Source of the DNA: Clostridia bacterium
GTDB lineage: Bacteria; Bacillota; Clostridia; Clostridiales; Clostridiaceae
Reading direction: 5' to 3'
Assembly (NCBI GenBank): GCA_012523855.1
Contig: JAAYTB010000022.1
Span: 1-35,665 of the forward strand
DNA: 35,665 nucleotides
In this document: positions 17,494-25,333 of the stretch, in pieces
How the letters are laid out: the number at the start of each line of letters is the position of its first letter
How positions within the stretch are numbered: position 1 is the first letter of the stretch
Made by a program: the position numbers and the translations under genes
Notes under the pieces: generated by a model
Database searches by the model: none
Seen by the model: only the letters and a program-made list of their open reading frames with translations
Told to the model about the DNA's origin: nothing

Positions 17494-18390
17494 TTAAACA
17501 ATTAAGAATTTTCTTAAAGCAATAATACTACCTACAGCACCAATGCACATACCTGCAATAGCAAAGCTCCAGGATAAATGAGTGGTTACATATGAAGATG
17601 CCACAACATCAATAGCCATCAAAGAACCCTTGGTTATGCTTTTAACAACATAGTCATAAACTACCTTAAGTATTCCTGTAGATATAAGTGCTCCGATCAA
17701 TCCTATAACTATACCTTCAATAATAAAAGGCCATCTTATAAACCAATCTGTAGCACCAACAAACTTCATAATACCTACTTCTCTTCTTCTTGAGAAAACT
17801 GTCTGCCTTATACTGTTTACTATTAGGAAGAGAGAAACCCCTCCAAGCAATAGGAACATAAATACTCCAACCCATTTAAGAGTTTTTGAAATATTTATTA
17901 TGGCTTCAATAGTTGGTCTATCATTACCAACATCGTCTACACCATTCATATCCTTGAATTCATCTTCGATTTGGTTTGCAGCTTCAACAGTCTTAAGATG
18001 TACATCGTAGGATTCTGGAAAAGGATGACTTTCTTTAGTGTAGCCACTTAATACTTGCTGGTAATCTTCTCCCATCCTCTCCTTCATTCTATCAAAGGCC
18101 TGATCTTTAGTTACATGTTCGAATCTTTCTACACTGCTATTATCTTTTAATTTATTTTCTATAGCTGCCTTTTCCGTAAATGAGATATCTTCTTTCAAAA
18201 ATATAACTACTTGAACTTTGTCCTCTAGATCTCCCATAAGCTTATTGGCATTACCCATCAACAATAAAAAGGTTCCAAATATAAACAATGTTGCAGCCAC
18301 TGTCATGATACAAGCAAAACTCATAGTGAAATTTCTTTTCAAACTCTTAAATGCATCTGCAAAAAAGTGTCTAAAGGTACTAATCTTCAT
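17494..18390 (-). CDS. ftsX: Cell division ABC transporter permease FtsX
   Basis: FtsX is the membrane subunit of FtsEX, which does not transport a solute but passes ATP-driven movement to peptidoglycan hydrolases outside the cell. The 298-residue product has the family pattern: a first membrane segment (about 22-46), an extracellular domain of about 120 residues (47-168) that binds the hydrolase partner, then three segments in the C-terminal FtsX/MacB-type domain (about 170-195, 222-245, 270-292). The motif SRRREVGIMKFVGATDWFIRWPF is characteristic. It begins within the last codons of ftsE (11-base overlap) behind AAGGGGGAG, showing translational coupling. Confidence 0.95.
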   Translation of the reverse strand: MKISTFRHFFADAFKSLKRNFTMSFACIMTVAATLFIFGTFLLLMGNANKLMGDLEDKVQVVIFLKEDISFTEKAAIENKLKDNSSVERFEHVTKDQAFDRMKERMGEDYQQVLSGYTKESHPFPESYDVHLKTVEAANQIEDEFKDMNGVDDVGNDRPTIEAIINISKTLKWVGVFMFLLLGGVSLFLIVNSIRQTVFSRRREVGIMKFVGATDWFIRWPFIIEGIVIGLIGALISTGILKVVYDYVVKSITKGSLMAIDVVASSYVTTHLSWSFAIAGMCIGAVGSIIALRKFLIV

Positions 18391-19066
18391 AGCCGTATCT
18401 CCCCCTTGTCTCGTCTCTTGCTATTACACCTTTTTCTATAGCTACAACTCTCTTTTTCATACTGTCAACAATATCTTTAGCATGGGTAGCCATAAGGATT
18501 GTTGTACCTGCTTTATTAATATCATCTAAAGTTCTCATAATTTCCATAGCTGTATCTGGATCCAGATTTCCTGTAGGCTCATCGGCAATAAGTAGGGATG
18601 GATTGTTTACAAGAGCCCTTGCCAGAGAAACCCTCTGCTGTTCTCCACCAGATAGTTCATTAGGAAACTGCTTAAACTTTGAGGATAGACCTACCATGGA
18701 CAAGGCCATAGGTACTCTCTTTCTTATATCCCTATAAGGTGCTTCAATAACCCTCATGGCAAAAGCAACATTTTCATAAACACTTAAAGTTGGTATCAAT
18801 CTAAAATCCTGAAAAACCATTCCAATTTTTCTTCTATAGTAGGGCAATTCTTTTCTCTTCAATTCGTTTACTACTGTTTTACCTAATCTTATCGTTCCAG
18901 ATGTGGTTTCTACCTCTCTAAGCAACAATTTAATAAAGGTTGACTTTCCGGCACCGCTTGGACCAACTAAAAATACAAATTCGCCCTTTTCGATCTTTAT
19001 ATTTATGTTACTTAAGGCATACTGTTTATTATCATAAGTTTTACTAACATCCTTAAATTCAATCAT
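18380..19066 (-). CDS. ftsE: Cell division ATP-binding protein FtsE
   Basis: FtsE is the ATPase of the FtsEX complex at the division site or sidewall. The 228-residue product has Walker A GPSGAGKST at 35-43, the Q-loop MVFQDFRLIPTLSVYENVAFAM, signature LSGGEQQRVSLARAL, Walker B LLIADEPTGNLDP and the switch histidine in LMATHAKDI. FRLIP together with the neighbouring ftsX separates it from other small ABC ATPases. The ATG is preceded by AGAAGGGA. It heads the operon ftsE-ftsX-M23. A TATAAT lies on the - strand near 19120 but without a convincing -35. Confidence 0.96.
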   Translation of the reverse strand: MIEFKDVSKTYDNKQYALSNINIKIEKGEFVFLVGPSGAGKSTFIKLLLREVETTSGTIRLGKTVVNELKRKELPYYRRKIGMVFQDFRLIPTLSVYENVAFAMRVIEAPYRDIRKRVPMALSMVGLSSKFKQFPNELSGGEQQRVSLARALVNNPSLLIADEPTGNLDPDTAMEIMRTLDDINKAGTTILMATHAKDIVDSMKKRVVAIEKGVIARDETRGRYGYED

Positions 19067-19312
19067 TACATTATCGTCCCTTCTGATTTTTTATTCCACA
19101 ACATTTTGCCTTTAGCCTTTTTTATTATATCATAACCTGTGCTATTCTTTCATTTAAATTTTTAATTAATTTTTATATTTCAGCTATAATTCTGCCCAAC
19201 TTAACCATATTTATAACATTTATCTATCTTATACCACTAGCTCTTATGTAAATTTTACATTAAATACTAAAACTTTTCAACAAAAAACAAAAAGTGCTAT
19301 AAAAATGCACTT
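19067..19312. other. Intergenic region before ftsE
   Basis: This AT-rich gap of about 245 bases holds the terminator of the upstream YitT gene at its right end and should contain the ftsE promoter. A GATATAATAAA element on the - strand near 19120 is the best -10 candidate. No open reading frame or RNA gene is seen. Confidence 0.5.
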
Positions 19313-19313
19313 T
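19281..19313 (-). terminator. Terminator of the YitT-family gene
   Basis: The 7-base stem AAAGTGC/GCACTTT (19291-19297 with 19307-19313) is followed on the - strand by TTTTTGTTTTTTG. The stem begins at the stop codon itself. Confidence 0.78.
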
Positions 19314-20164
19314 CAATCCTCTATTAACTGGGAAAAACCCTCTCCTAATACTTCATGGGCATCATTAACAGATATAAAGGCTCTCTTATCAATAGATATG
19401 ATATATTTTTTTAAATTTATATATTCTGTTCTGGATAAAATAGTATAAATAAGATCTACATCTTTATTGCTAAATCCTCCCCTAGCAAGAAGGACGGTGT
19501 AGCCTCTGTCAAGAGTTTCTGTAATATACCTTCCAACTTCCTCCTTATGGCTTGTTACAATCATAACCTGCTTACATACATTAAATCCATTAATGGCATA
19601 ATCAATAATCACTCCATTGATTATAACTGCAAACAAGGAATATAGTCCCTGATCTATACCAAAAGTCATGGCTCCTAAGATAGTTATTAAAAAGTCCACT
19701 GCCAGCAAAGACTTGCCAATGGCTATATGAAAAAATTTGTTTATAATCTTTGCTATAATATCTGTACCGCCAGTAGAAGCATTTTCATTAAAAACTATTG
19801 CCATTCCAATCCCTGATAAAAAGGTGCCGAAAATGGAAGCCAACATTAAGTCCTTAGTTAGGACCATGTCTTCTGCAAGAAAAAGATCCATAATCCAAAT
19901 CAGCGCCGCCAGCACCAAGCTAGCGTATATGGTTTTCTTGCCAAACTTGCCACCTATTACGAAAAAGGCCACTATAAATAAGACCACATTCATAATTAAG
20001 GTCAATAATCCTATAGGTAGATTAGGTAGATAGTAGTTTATAATAATAGCCAGACCACTAACTCCTCCTGCAGTCAAGTGGTTGGGAGCCAGGAACAAAT
20101 TGATACTCACAGCCACAAGAAACAAGCCTGTTGTTATTTTTAAATATACTTTAATAGTATTCAT
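19313..20164 (-). CDS. YitT/YvjA family membrane protein (DUF161 + DUF2179)
   Basis: The 283-residue product has five or six N-terminal membrane segments (residues about 8-195) and a C-terminal soluble DUF2179 domain (about 200-280). Signatures include FLAPNHLTAGGVSGLAIII near 24-42, NASTGGTDIIAKII near 127-140, GFNVCKQVMIVTS near 193-205 and GRGG-like VLLARGGFSNKDVDLIYTILSR. This is the UPF0750 family, whose biochemical role is not established. In B. subtilis the homologue YvjA lies close to ftsEX, and the same neighbourhood holds here. It has its own terminator, and GGTGAT before the ATG. Family call is secure, function open. Confidence 0.88.
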   Translation of the reverse strand: MNTIKVYLKITTGLFLVAVSINLFLAPNHLTAGGVSGLAIIINYYLPNLPIGLLTLIMNVVLFIVAFFVIGGKFGKKTIYASLVLAALIWIMDLFLAEDMVLTKDLMLASIFGTFLSGIGMAIVFNENASTGGTDIIAKIINKFFHIAIGKSLLAVDFLITILGAMTFGIDQGLYSLFAVIINGVIIDYAINGFNVCKQVMIVTSHKEEVGRYITETLDRGYTVLLARGGFSNKDVDLIYTILSRTEYINLKKYIISIDKRAFISVNDAHEVLGEGFSQLIED

Positions 20165-20266
20165 GGTATCACCATCGATATCAAAATTTATATAGCAATA
20201 CTAATATTGTTTATATTAGACTAAGTTTTTATTCCATCTTTTCTAAGAAGATCTAGAAAGTCAGCT

Positions 20267-20308
20267 AATAAAAAAAAGGTTACTTCAATTAAAGCTGAAA
20301 TAACCTTT
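20267..20308 (-). terminator. Terminator of the acpS-alr-ndoA operon
   Basis: A 13-base stem with one G-U pair (20275-20287 with 20296-20308) around an 8-base loop is followed on the - strand by eight U residues, 39 bases past the ndoA stop. Confidence 0.85.
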
Positions 20309-20347
20309 CCTATAGGATGGAGGAAAATAGAAAGCAACTTAAAATAA

Positions 20348-20698
20348 TCATCTATGATGAAGACCTACGCTAACTAGTAGAGCTTCATCTACCAGTGCCA
20401 TATCATCGTCTTTCATATGACCAATTTTCTCTTTTAGTCTTTTTTTGTCTAGTGTTCTTATCTGTTCAAGCAAAACTACCGAATCCTTGTTAAGCCCATA
20501 TTCTATTGAAGAGATTTCAACATGGGTGGGGAGTTTTGCCTTATTTATCTGAGAAGTTATTGCCGCTACAATAACTGTAGGACTGTATTTATTGCCAATA
20601 TCATTCTGTATAATAATAACCGGTCTTACGCCTCCCTGCTCTGATCCTACCACAGGACTAAGGTCAGCATAAAATATATCTCCTCGTTTCACTATCAT
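20348..20698 (-). CDS. ndoA: Endoribonuclease toxin NdoA (MazF/EndoA)
   Basis: NdoA is a sequence-specific mRNA interferase (UACAU in the B. subtilis enzyme) held inactive by the antitoxin encoded upstream. The 116-residue product aligns from end to end with the B. subtilis protein: [20 protein letters not shown] at the N-terminus, catalytic Arg25 in GGVRPV and Thr48 in AAITSQ, then [10 protein letters not shown] and [17 protein letters not shown]. The start is set at the ATG at 20698 because the family begins there; in-frame codons up to 20737 have no such support. The start lies 35 bases inside the antitoxin gene, in another frame. It ends the operon. Confidence 0.96.
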   Translation of the reverse strand: MIVKRGDIFYADLSPVVGSEQGGVRPVIIIQNDIGNKYSPTVIVAAITSQINKAKLPTHVEISSIEYGLNKDSVVLLEQIRTLDKKRLKEKIGHMKDDDMALVDEALLVSVGLHHR

Positions 20699-20984
20699 AG
20701 TCATCAGGCAAATCACTCTCCGTAAGCCATACCTCATAATCTTGCAGGTTTATAAAATCTTCAGCACATCCCATCTCTGCCATTTCAACATTGATGTCAG
20801 CCATCTCCATGTAACCCTTCTTCATTCTATCTATATATTCATTCTTTTTTCTTTCCTCTATATATAATATTATGGCATCCTTAATATATTGACTATTTTT
20901 TTTGCCTTTCTCTTCACTTTTTTTTTCTAAATGTCTTTCGAGTGTTTCTGAGAGGTTTACAACTAATCTCTTTGAACCTGACAT
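20664..20984 (-). CDS. ndoAI: Antitoxin NdoAI, ribbon-helix-helix (CopG type)
   Basis: NdoAI is the antidote to the NdoA ribonuclease and may repress its own operon. The 106-residue product begins with a ribbon-helix-helix DNA-binding domain ([22 protein letters not shown]... with [18 protein letters not shown], residues 4-49). A toxin-wrapping helix follows ([19 protein letters not shown]), then an acidic C-terminus. The last twelve codons overlap the toxin start in a different frame, so a tail ending RRYILC is read from toxin sequence. The ATG at 20984 has GGAGGTAGCG upstream, with a long spacing. The leader of about 90 bases contains a paired direct repeat. Confidence 0.93.
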   Translation of the reverse strand: MSGSKRLVVNLSETLERHLEKKSEEKGKKNSQYIKDAIILYIEERKKNEYIDRMKKGYMEMADINVEMAEMGCAEDFINLQDYEVWLTESDLPDDYDSETRRYILC

Positions 20985-21015
20985 GTTTTACGCTACCTCC
21001 TATTACCCTAAGCAA

Positions 21016-21043
21016 ATTATGACGTAGGAATATTATAACGTAG
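21016..21043. repeat. Paired 12-base direct repeat in the ndoAI leader
   Basis: ATTATGACGTAG (21016-21027) and ATTATAACGTAG (21032-21043) differ at one base and are 16 bases apart. They lie 32-59 bases before the ndoAI start, between the proposed promoter and the gene. They could be an operator for the ribbon-helix-helix antitoxin. Confidence 0.5.
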
Positions 21044-21080
21044 CCTCTTACTGCTACATTGCCATTGATAGACATCTAAC

Positions 21081-21108
21081 ATTATAATAATCTACCTATC
21101 ATAAACAA
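21081..21108 (-). promoter_or_regulatory. Candidate promoter of ndoAI-ndoA
   Basis: On the - strand TTGTTT (21103-21108) is 16 bases from TATAAT (21081-21086). It would let the toxin-antitoxin pair be transcribed apart from acpS-alr across the 238-base gap after alr, where no terminator is seen. Confidence 0.5.
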
Positions 21109-21222
21109 TTATATCCCACCCTTATTCCATATGTCAAAGCAATTATATTACCGCCCAACATTTCCCTTTAGGCTCCCTTATAATAGGCAGGATTTAATAC
21201 CAAAGTAAGCATAGATAAAGTA

Positions 21223-22386
21223 TTATTCAACATAATTCCTTATTTCTATTACCTTACCATTCCTAATAAAAACCCTTGGAACTCTCTTGCTAATAGAGCA
21301 GAGTATCTCATAGTTGATTGTATCTATGTTTTGAGCAATGTCATCGGCATTATATTTTATATTGTCCTCTTCCCCCATTATAATAACCTCATCGCCCAAC
21401 TCTACTCCTTCTATATCAGTGACGTCTATCATACACATATCCATGCATATTTTGCCTACGATAGGAGCAAATTTTCCTCTCACGATAACCTTACCTTTGT
21501 TAAAGAGCAGTCTTGTGTACCCATCTGCATAACCAATAGGTAAAGTTGCTATTACGCTTTCTCTATTTGTTTTATATGCTCTGCCATAACTTATGTATTC
21601 ACCTGCAGGCACCTTCTTAAGGTTTATTATACTGGCTTTAAGAGACATTGCCGGTTTTAAATCTATTTTTGTTACATCAACTTCCTTAGAAGGATAGTAA
21701 CCATATAATACAATTCCAGGTCTCACAGCATCTAAATGAGTTTGAGGCAAATCAATAATAGCTCCACTATTTGCTATATGTCTGAACTTAAATTTAACTC
21801 CAGCTGCCTCCAGCTCCTTGCAAAACCAATTGAATTTTTCAAACTGGTATAATGTATATTCTTTATCCAACTCGTCAGCGCTGGAAAAATGAGAAAATAC
21901 ACTTTCAATTATTATATTAGGCAATTTACTAATTTTATATACATTTTCCACACTACTTTCTGTAGGTAAAAAACCTATACGTCCCATACCAGTATCCACA
22001 GCTATATGTATTTTGATTTTTTTATTATATCTATCAGCCTCCCTGGACAATTGTCTTACGTAATCATAATCATAGGCAGTAATCTCTATATCATTCATCA
22101 AAATCTCCTCAATGTATGTAACAGGAGTATACCCTAAAATCATAATTGGAGCCTTTTGGACAGCCCTCCTTAATTCGAGAGCCTCAGTCACCACTGCTAC
22201 TGCTAGCCTGGTAGCTCCGGATTCTAACAAAACAGGCGCCGCTTCTAATGCACCGTGTCCATATCCATCTGCCTTGATCACAGCAATAATTTCCTTAGAG
22301 GCTGATATTTTCACCACTTCTTTCATATTATGAGCAATGTTATCTAAATTTATCTCAGCCCATAAAGGCCTTAGTTTCTCCGTCAT
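21223..22386 (-). CDS. alr: Alanine racemase
   Basis: Alr is the cytoplasmic PLP enzyme that interconverts L- and D-alanine for peptidoglycan stems. The 387-residue product has the PLP lysine Lys38 in AVIKADGYGHG, the HIAVDTGMGRIGF barrel segment, the catalytic tyrosine in ISYGRAYK, ATLPIGYADGY, and VGKICMDMCMIDVTD. Length and order are normal for the fold-type III barrel plus C-terminal beta domain. The ATG at 22386 follows AGGGGGAAG. It lies between the GerS-like lipoprotein gene and ndoAI, as in B. subtilis (acpS-ydcC-alrA-ndoAI-ndoA). Confidence 0.97.
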   Translation of the reverse strand: MTEKLRPLWAEINLDNIAHNMKEVVKISASKEIIAVIKADGYGHGALEAAPVLLESGATRLAVAVVTEALELRRAVQKAPIMILGYTPVTYIEEILMNDIEITAYDYDYVRQLSREADRYNKKIKIHIAVDTGMGRIGFLPTESSVENVYKISKLPNIIIESVFSHFSSADELDKEYTLYQFEKFNWFCKELEAAGVKFKFRHIANSGAIIDLPQTHLDAVRPGIVLYGYYPSKEVDVTKIDLKPAMSLKASIINLKKVPAGEYISYGRAYKTNRESVIATLPIGYADGYTRLLFNKGKVIVRGKFAPIVGKICMDMCMIDVTDIEGVELGDEVIIMGEEDNIKYNADDIAQNIDTINYEILCSISKRVPRVFIRNGKVIEIRNYVE

Positions 22387-22446
22387 ATCGCTTCCCCCTC
22401 ATATGTATATCAATGTATTAAAAAACACACTTACTGCAATTAAAAT

Positions 22447-23055
22447 TTATTGAAAACTGAATAAGTTATTATCCAGCTTAAGGTTAGCTTTAAAATCGGA
22501 ATAAGTTATATCAACTCTTTCCTTGTCATTACTATCATAAATTAATACTTTATGAGGCACAAGGCTTTCACTATCCACATACAATACCGCCTTATTAATA
22601 TTTCTATTATTAGCTGGTATAGTCAGCTCAATAAGCTGATACCTTTTGCCACCCTTTTCTTCTATATAATATTTTGTATCTTCATTTACATAAATTAGTT
22701 TTATGTACTCACTGACAAAGGTAAAATAGTACAAATCTTCAAATTGACTTTCCACAGTATACCGTCTATTATTTACATTGTCCTTTACCTCTGTTTTATT
22801 GTTTTTAAATATGTATATTCTATCCTTGCCAAGGTCCAACCTATTACCATTCTTACTATCATAAAACAAATTACATTGATACTCAATATCTTGCCTATCA
22901 TTATGAACTACAATCCTGGCCTTGCACTGATAGCTCTGCATATTTTTAATATGATCCACCACTTCTTTTTCACTTTTCTCTTTCTTAGCGCAACCAGAAG
23001 AAATGGCAAGACTAGTAACTACAAAAATTAGCAGCAGCTTTTTAAATAACTTCAT
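22447..23055 (-). CDS. LolA-fold lipoprotein, YdcC/GerS-like
   Basis: The 202-residue product starts with a lipoprotein signal peptide (MKLFKKLLLIFVVTSLAISSGC; the -3 residue of the lipobox is not ideal). It is followed by a beta-rich domain with the alternating pattern of LolA/LolB-like proteins, ending VPHKVLIYDSNDKERVDITYSDFK. GGAGGGG before the ATG at 23055 fixes the start, although the frame is open to 23085. The position between acpS and alr matches B. subtilis ydcC and the setting of C. difficile gerS, a lipoprotein needed for cortex breakdown during spore germination. The name here rests on context and fold, not on clear residue identity. Confidence 0.72.
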   Translation of the reverse strand: MKLFKKLLLIFVVTSLAISSGCAKKEKSEKEVVDHIKNMQSYQCKARIVVHNDRQDIEYQCNLFYDSKNGNRLDLGKDRIYIFKNNKTEVKDNVNNRRYTVESQFEDLYYFTFVSEYIKLIYVNEDTKYYIEEKGGKRYQLIELTIPANNRNINKAVLYVDSESLVPHKVLIYDSNDKERVDITYSDFKANLKLDNNLFSFQ

Positions 23056-23133
23056 AAACCCCTCCAGAATTATTTCCTCCACCAATAATACTAATATTCT
23101 AAAGGGCCCAATAATATTCTTAAAAATTATATT

Positions 23134-23511
23134 TTATTTTAACACTTCTATTATCACATAAGCTATAGCATTATCTTTACTATGAGAAATACTTAGATGT
23201 ATACTATAATCTCCAAATTTACTTGCCAGTTCTGCAGCAGCAGCCTGCAATAGAACAGAAGGTTTCCCCATTTCATCTCTAACAATTTCAATATCTGCCA
23301 TAGAGAATCCCCTTACACCTGTACCCAAAGCCTTAGCCACCGCTTCCTTAGCAGCAAACATTCCTGCGGCGTGCTGGGCCATATTCTTTTTACCCTCCAT
23401 ATACTGTCTTTCCTTCAGGGTAAAGACCTTGGATAGAAAGTTTTGATTCCTTTCCATTGCCTCAGCTATCCTATTTATCTCAATAATATCAACACCGACC
23501 CCTACAATCAC
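23134..23511 (-). CDS. acpS: Holo-[acyl-carrier-protein] synthase
   Basis: AcpS transfers 4'-phosphopantetheine from CoA to apo-ACP, activating fatty acid synthesis. The 125-residue product has the expected size. The metal and CoA ligands are visible: Asp8 in GVGVDIIEI and Glu56 in MFAAKEAVAKALGTG, along with LSISHSKDNAIAYVI near the C-terminus. Translation starts at GTG (23511) behind GAGGAGAG, with no ATG nearby. It is the first gene of acpS - lipoprotein - alr - ndoAI - ndoA, with a clear promoter about 32 bases upstream. The NAD(P)HX repair gene often found next to it in clostridia is missing. Confidence 0.97.
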   Translation of the reverse strand: MIVGVGVDIIEINRIAEAMERNQNFLSKVFTLKERQYMEGKKNMAQHAAGMFAAKEAVAKALGTGVRGFSMADIEIVRDEMGKPSVLLQAAAAELASKFGDYSIHLSISHSKDNAIAYVIIEVLK

Positions 23512-23542
23512 AGTAACTCTCCTCTACCTTTTCTTGACTTAT

Positions 23543-23571
23543 ATTTTACTCCTTTAAAGGTAGGTTGGCAA
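23543..23571 (-). promoter_or_regulatory. Sigma-A promoter of the acpS operon
   Basis: TTGCCA (23566-23571) and TAAAAT (23543-23548) stand exactly 17 bases apart on the - strand, giving a leader of about 25 bases before the GTG start of acpS. Confidence 0.7.
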
Positions 23572-23690
23572 CTTAGTAAAACTTGCTAAAGACCAATCAA
23601 CACTTCTTTAAAACATAGGAATACAGGAAAACTCCTACCATAGCACTTAAGAAACCGACAAGACTCTGGTAAATTATTCCACTGTAGTGT

Positions 23691-23737
23691 AAAAAAAATG
23701 CCGCTCTCCTATTAATGTACAGAGAAAGGCACTTTTT
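23691..23737 (-). terminator. Terminator of the DUF6514-type gene
   Basis: The outer stem AAAGUGCC/GGCAUUUU (one G-U pair) and an inner CUCU/AGAG helix are followed by eight U residues on the - strand. It lies directly after the stop codon at 23744. Confidence 0.78.
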
Positions 23738-23743
23738 CATATA

Positions 23744-24100
23744 TTAATTTAGGGTAGATGCGTCTCTTACATATATATCGAAATCCATTATATAAGCATC
23801 AACATACTCTCCTAGCACTTCTACAAGATGAATAGGAGATACAGCATTATCGTAAAGTAATCTTAGAAGGTTATGAACCTTATATCTTTGAGGACTGATA
23901 TTATGGATAGAATCCCTTTCAATATTAACAACAACTCCATCTACAATATCCTGTCTTTCCACCTCAATTCCGTAGGCCTGACATGAAACTACTTCTTTCC
24001 CCTGCTCCACCGATATGTAACCTCTTGTTACTCTGTAATTATATAAATAAGTTATGTCTTCCACCTTTTCAGTCCTGCTTAAAGATTCTACTACCATCAT
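23744..24100 (-). CDS. DUF6514-type hypothetical protein
   Basis: The 118-residue product is soluble and has no known function. Sequence pattern (VTYLYNYRVTR..-like opening, CQAYGIEVER near 40, INNISPQ-like SIHNISPQRYKVHNLLRLLYDNAVSPIHLVEVLGEYVD near 70-107) resembles DUF6514, a short family of clostridia, as far as memory allows. Two adjacent ATGs (24100 and 24097) follow GGGGGG at good spacing; a GTG at 24115 overlaps that site and is rejected. It is a single-gene unit with its own terminator, upstream of acpS. What it does cannot be deduced here. Confidence 0.65.
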   Translation of the reverse strand: MMVVESLSRTEKVEDITYLYNYRVTRGYISVEQGKEVVSCQAYGIEVERQDIVDGVVVNIERDSIHNISPQRYKVHNLLRLLYDNAVSPIHLVEVLGEYVDAYIMDFDIYVRDASTLN

Positions 24101-24325
24101 ATGTATTCCCCCCACAAAATTTCTTTTTTCACCGTTACATCAATTTTGCTCTATACATATGATAACACTAGTCAAAATAAAATAATGTCATTTCCTGATA
24201 TCACAAAAAAAATTATTTCTGTATAATATGACATCAATCCATGATAAGCCACATTGAATCGATTATTTATGCAGGATAAATTTCCATTTTTCTTCCAATT
24301 ACTAGTTCATTTTGTCGATTCATTT

Positions 24326-24925
24326 CTAATAAGCACTAAAACTTTTACTAACTTTTAATGCAGAAATTGTTAGTATATAAGATTCTTTACGGCCAAGGTA
24401 TTTAATAATATCCTCTAAAACCATTAAAACTATAGTAACCATAGCAGCATCTTCCTTATTATAAGATGCTATATTATATTTTTCCTTATGTACCTTTAAT
24501 ATATCTTTTCTACACTTAATTTCCTTATATATTTCATGTAGAGTTTCATAAATCACATCGTAAGATAGGCTTAAAAAGTCCAATAGCTTTTTCTCCCCAC
24601 CATCCATAAGGGATCTTGCGATTTTATTTAAAGGCATCCCTCTATAATGTTCCTCCATAATACTTTTGTATCTAATAGCAAGGAATTTTCCAACCAGTGT
24701 TTCATCAATAATAGCAATATCACCTTTAGTGTTAAACATACAGCTAATAGAAGCTAAGGCCCTTCGTTTCTCATCTAGTTCACTAATAATTTTCTTAAGC
24801 CTGACACTGAAGGCCCTTGTATATTCAGCGTTAATAATCATAAATCCCAACTCTCTAGCTGAAGCAGCTGCCACTAGCTCCGAGAAGTTAGAGTACCTTC
24901 TATTTAAATCCATTCTTTCTAACAT
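24326..24925 (-). CDS. Hypothetical protein, 199 residues
   Basis: I do not recognise this protein. It is soluble, appears mainly helical and is charged, with hydrophobic runs in RELGFMIINAEYTRAF (25-40), ISCMFNTKGDIAIIDETLVGKFLAIRYK (60-87) and DAAMVTIVLMVLEDIIKYLG (158-177). There is no signal peptide, and the C-terminal hydrophobic helix is too short to be a certain membrane anchor. The frame is clearly coding: it fills 600 bases in an AT-rich region and has GGGAGGGAAGG before the ATG. It stands alone, with gaps of 225 and 408 bases on either side. Confidence 0.75.
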   Translation of the reverse strand: MLERMDLNRRYSNFSELVAAASARELGFMIINAEYTRAFSVRLKKIISELDEKRRALASISCMFNTKGDIAIIDETLVGKFLAIRYKSIMEEHYRGMPLNKIARSLMDGGEKKLLDFLSLSYDVIYETLHEIYKEIKCRKDILKVHKEKYNIASYNKEDAAMVTIVLMVLEDIIKYLGRKESYILTISALKVSKSFSAY

Positions 24926-25333
24926 CTTGTCCTTCCCTCCCCAAAAATCTTTTCATAAATTAATGTTAAATCTATTTTGTGAATTTAGGGACAAAAATAT
25001 TCAGCTTTGAAAATTGAGAAAAAATTTTCACATTGGTCATAATACAAATAGGCTAGTGAAAAAACTGCTCTTATTAAAACTGTAAAGGTAGAATTTTTAG
25101 ATCAGTATGTTGAAGGACTAAAGTCTTTATGAAATATTTAAAGACATCAATAACTATTAAGAAATTCTTTTTGGATCCCCTACAATTAAGGGCCACTTGT
25201 TAGAGCCAATCAGAGGTAGAACTTCAACAGGCCTTTGATTTCGGTGTAAAATTCAGAAATAAGCTTCTTCGGAAAAAAATTAAACTTCTGCCTCGGTGGA
25301 AGTTTAATTTTTTTATAATTTCACCAGTAAATA
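24926..25333. other. Gene-free region of about 400 bases
   Basis: No complete frame is seen. It contains the SSB terminator at its right end (25273-25314) and presumably the promoter of the 199-residue gene at its left end. On the + strand, short coding-like runs occur (for example KVEFLDQYVEGLKSL then a stop at about 25130, and EVELQQAFDFGVKFRNK near 25210-25260), which could be a decayed gene, but no family can be named. Confidence 0.35.
25273..25314. terminator. Strong terminator after ssb
   Basis: A perfect 16-base inverted repeat (25273-25288 with 25299-25314) has A/T runs on its outer ends, so it can work on both strands. It lies 20 bases beyond the ssb stop. Confidence 0.85.

Noticed and set aside
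20664-20698. The 35-base ndoAI/ndoA overlap as a frameshift or sequencing error
   Set aside because: The toxin start is fixed by full alignment with the family, and the antitoxin frame needs no correction before the overlap, so a real overlap is simpler.
20699-20737. Longer NdoA protein of 129 residues
   Set aside because: The family begins MIVKRGD, exactly at the ATG at 20698, and the extra codons fall inside the antitoxin gene without a ribosome site.
24116-24325. Riboswitch or small RNA between the DUF6514-type and 199-residue genes
   Set aside because: No conserved aptamer pattern, no terminator hairpin and no promoter pair of good quality could be seen.
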